Shown here: piece by piece, positions 14,988 through 16,823 of the stretch | Layout of the letters: the number at the start of each line of letters is the position of its first letter | Position numbering within the stretch: position 1 is the stretch's first letter | Origin: an uncultured Eubacterium sp. | GTDB lineage: Bacteria; Bacillota; Clostridia; Lachnospirales; Lachnospiraceae | NCBI GenBank assembly: GCA_900551945.1 | Contig: URYE01000064.1 | Location: forward strand, 1-16,823 | Direction: 5' to 3' | Length of the DNA: 16,823 bases | The notes under the pieces: model-generated | What the model saw: the letters and a program-made list of their open reading frames with translations, nothing else | Database searches by the model: none | Told to the model about the DNA's origin: nothing | Made by a program: the position numbers and the translations under genes

Positions 14988-16514
14988 TTATATTCCTTTA
15001 TCTATTATTTCATATATTTTATTCATATCCATAGAACTTCTTATTGCGTCTGCCAAAATATCATACTGCTTTTGCTTATATTCTTCAATATTAAAAGCCT
15101 TAATCTGTTTATAGTCAAGTCCTTTTTCACGAAATAATGACATTACAATACTTTTTGCAACATCAGGAGCGTCAAATATTCCATGAACATAACTTCCATA
15201 AACATTTTCATGCTGTGCACCATCTTCTTTAATACTTGCTTTTTCACTCTGAGTATTTTCATAAAATGTAAGCTCACACATTGAAGAAGTATTATTTGTA
15301 GTTTCTCCCATGTGTATCTCATACCCTTCAATACTAAGACCATTAAGAGCTTGTAATACTCCCTGCACATTTTTAAAATGTCCATTCACTCTTGTTCGTG
15401 TCTTACTATCCTTAAATACTGTTGATACCGAAATTAATCCCATTCCCCTTATACTTCCCTTATGTTCAACTCCAATTGGGTCATCTATTACATTTCCTAA
15501 CATCTGAAAGCCACCGCAAATACCAAATATTACCTTATTCATTGATGAAGCTTTAATAATCTTAGCTTCAAGTCCATTTTGCCTTAACCACATAAGGTCT
15601 TCAATTGTATTTTTTGTTCCAGGAATAATAACCATATCAGGATTGCCAAACTGCTGTGGTGATGTGACATATCTTACATTTACATCATTAAAACACTCAA
15701 ACACGTTAAAATCTGTAAAGTTAGATATTCTAGGAAGTCTTATAATAACAATATCTATAAGTCCTGTACTACTCTTTTTCTTAAATCTTTCTGACAAACT
15801 GTCTTCATCATCTATATCTACATTAAGATATGGCACAACGCCTAAAACTTGCTTACCAACACGTTCTTCAAGCATTTTAATTCCGGGCATTAAAATGTCC
15901 TTATCTCCCCTAAACTTATTAATAACAAGTCCTTTTACAATATCTTTTTCATCATCATCAAGAAGCATAAGTGTACCAATAAGCTGTGCAAACACACCAC
16001 CTCTGTCAATATCACCTGCAAGAAGAACAGGAGCTTTCGCCATCTTAGCCATTCCCATATTTACGATATCATTTTCCTTAAGATTAATCTCCGCTGGACT
16101 GCCAGCACCTTCAATTACAATAATATCATTTTTTGATGAAAGTGTTTCATAAGCTTCCATTATTTTAGGAATATACTTTCTCTTTTCTTTATAATACTGC
16201 ATAGCCTTCATATTGCCCTGTACTTCACCATTTACAATCACCTGTGAACCTATATCATTAGTAGGTTTTAAAAGTATAGGATTCATATAAACCTCTGGCT
16301 CAATTCCACACGCCTCCGCCTGCATAACCTGCGCTCTACCCATCTCTAGTCCATCTTTTGTAATATACGAATTAAGCGCCATATTCTGCGATTTAAACGG
16401 AGCTACTCTGTAACCATCCTGCACAAACACACGACACAACCCCGCCGCCAAAAGGCTCTTACCCGCATTAGACATAGTCCCCTGCACCATTATAGACCTA
16501 GCCATATCAAACAT
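14988..16514 (-). CDS. cobQ: Cobyric acid synthase CobQ/CbiP
   Basis: CobQ (CbiP) amidates the b, d, e and g carboxyls of adenosylcobyrinic acid a,c-diamide with glutamine and ATP. The N-terminal dethiobiotin-synthetase-like ATP domain has [11 protein letters not shown] (10-20), SQNMALN and [11 protein letters not shown]; the C-terminal class-I amidotransferase-like domain has [11 protein letters not shown] with Cys333 and GSYVHGIFD with His444. Length is normal at about 508 residues. The start is uncertain: GAGGT is four bases from the ATG at 16514 and thirteen from the ATG at 16505 (MARSIMVQG, where many homologues begin); an ATG at 16553 has no ribosome binding site. It is the first visible gene of the cobQ-cbiC-hemA-hemC-cobA/hemD run. 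No clear promoter or B12 riboswitch precedes it. Confidence 0.96.
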   Translation of the reverse strand: MFDMARSIMVQGTMSNAGKSLLAAGLCRVFVQDGYRVAPFKSQNMALNSYITKDGLEMGRAQVMQAEACGIEPEVYMNPILLKPTNDIGSQVIVNGEVQGNMKAMQYYKEKRKYIPKIMEAYETLSSKNDIIVIEGAGSPAEINLKENDIVNMGMAKMAKAPVLLAGDIDRGGVFAQLIGTLMLLDDDEKDIVKGLVINKFRGDKDILMPGIKMLEERVGKQVLGVVPYLNVDIDDEDSLSERFKKKSSTGLIDIVIIRLPRISNFTDFNVFECFNDVNVRYVTSPQQFGNPDMVIIPGTKNTIEDLMWLRQNGLEAKIIKASSMNKVIFGICGGFQMLGNVIDDPIGVEHKGSIRGMGLISVSTVFKDSKTRTRVNGHFKNVQGVLQALNGLSIEGYEIHMGETTNNTSSMCELTFYENTQSEKASIKEDGAQHENVYGSYVHGIFDAPDVAKSIVMSLFREKGLDYKQIKAFNIEEYKQKQYDILADAIRSSMDMNKIYEIIDKGI

Positions 16515-16823
16515 CAAACCTCTTTTCTTTATATATTCTAAAAGCCCATACATTTGAACTTATTAACTAAAACTTATTACTATAAATCAGCAAATTAAAA
16601 ATATTACACAATGTCGTCTATACCACAAAACATATTATACTTTATTTTTCAAAATGCCTTTTAAACCCAAATAGGAAAGACTATTTTTGTGCATTTTTCT
16701 ATATTTGGTCATTTATAACTCATTATATAATCAACAAGCATAGCAAAACATAAGACAACTGACCAACTATTATCAAAACACTATTTATTACATTTTTAAG
16801 TTCTTAGTTGTGCTGTTTACAAA
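16515..16823. other. Gene-free AT-rich region upstream of cobQ
   Basis: About 310 bases to the right edge contain no ORF with a ribosome binding site, no RNA gene and no B12-box consensus on either strand. A TATAAT on the minus strand (16634-16639) has no matching -35 at 16-18 bases. A six-base inverted pair (AAATAG and CTATTT around 16670-16687) and a seven-base pair (TTGGTCA at 16705, TGACCAA at 16760) are within chance for this composition. The cobQ promoter presumably lies here. Confidence 0.5.

Noticed and set aside
16705..16766. Inverted repeat TTGGTCA / TGACCAA near the right edge
   Set aside because: Seven-base arms 48 bases apart are expected by chance; no supporting structure or neighbouring promoter.

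Overview
The window is AT-rich (genes about one-third G+C, spacers lower), with Clostridia-type gene content and strong Shine-Dalgarno sites. A low-GC anaerobic Firmicute, probably in or near Lachnospiraceae, fits best. This placement is inferred from gene families and layout; no rRNA or other marker is present.

Left part (1-3639, all on the minus strand). The left edge is a partial YdjM-like membrane protein that runs in frame into a GC-rich Lon protease fragment, so the first ~80 bases probably do not belong to this locus. Next come a 338-residue protein with a Phd/YefM antitoxin-like N-terminus and an unrecognised remainder, a formate/nitrite-type channel, and a LacI-family repressor. A ~770-bp gene-free, very AT-rich spacer follows.

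Middle (4410-7891). cbiG and cbiJ lie on the plus strand and converge on a minus-strand pair, a nitroreductase and a CobC-like phosphatase, which overlap by one base. The convergent gap holds a 100-bp near-perfect palindrome and a decayed Phd/YefM antitoxin fragment.

Right part (8063-16514, all minus). In transcription order this is cobQ/cbiP, cbiC, hemA, hemC, cobA-hemD fusion, hemB, hemL. HemA and HemL make 5-aminolevulinate from glutamyl-tRNA, HemB and HemC build hydroxymethylbilane, and the fusion protein closes it to uroporphyrinogen III and methylates it to precorrin-2. CbiG, CbiJ and CbiC act in the anaerobic corrin-ring branch, CobQ amidates cobyrinate diamide to cobyric acid, and the CobC-like protein may act on the nucleotide loop. 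No heme-specific gene (hemE onward) is visible, so the tetrapyrrole genes appear devoted to corrinoid/siroheme synthesis. The missing corrin steps (CbiL, H, F, D, E, T, A and others) must lie elsewhere if the pathway is complete.

I found no tRNA, rRNA, CRISPR array, intact transposase or recognisable cobalamin riboswitch. The most unusual items are the YdjM-Lon junction, the orphan Phd-fusion gene with CAAG/CTTG dyads on both sides, and the palindromic element beside the antitoxin remnant.
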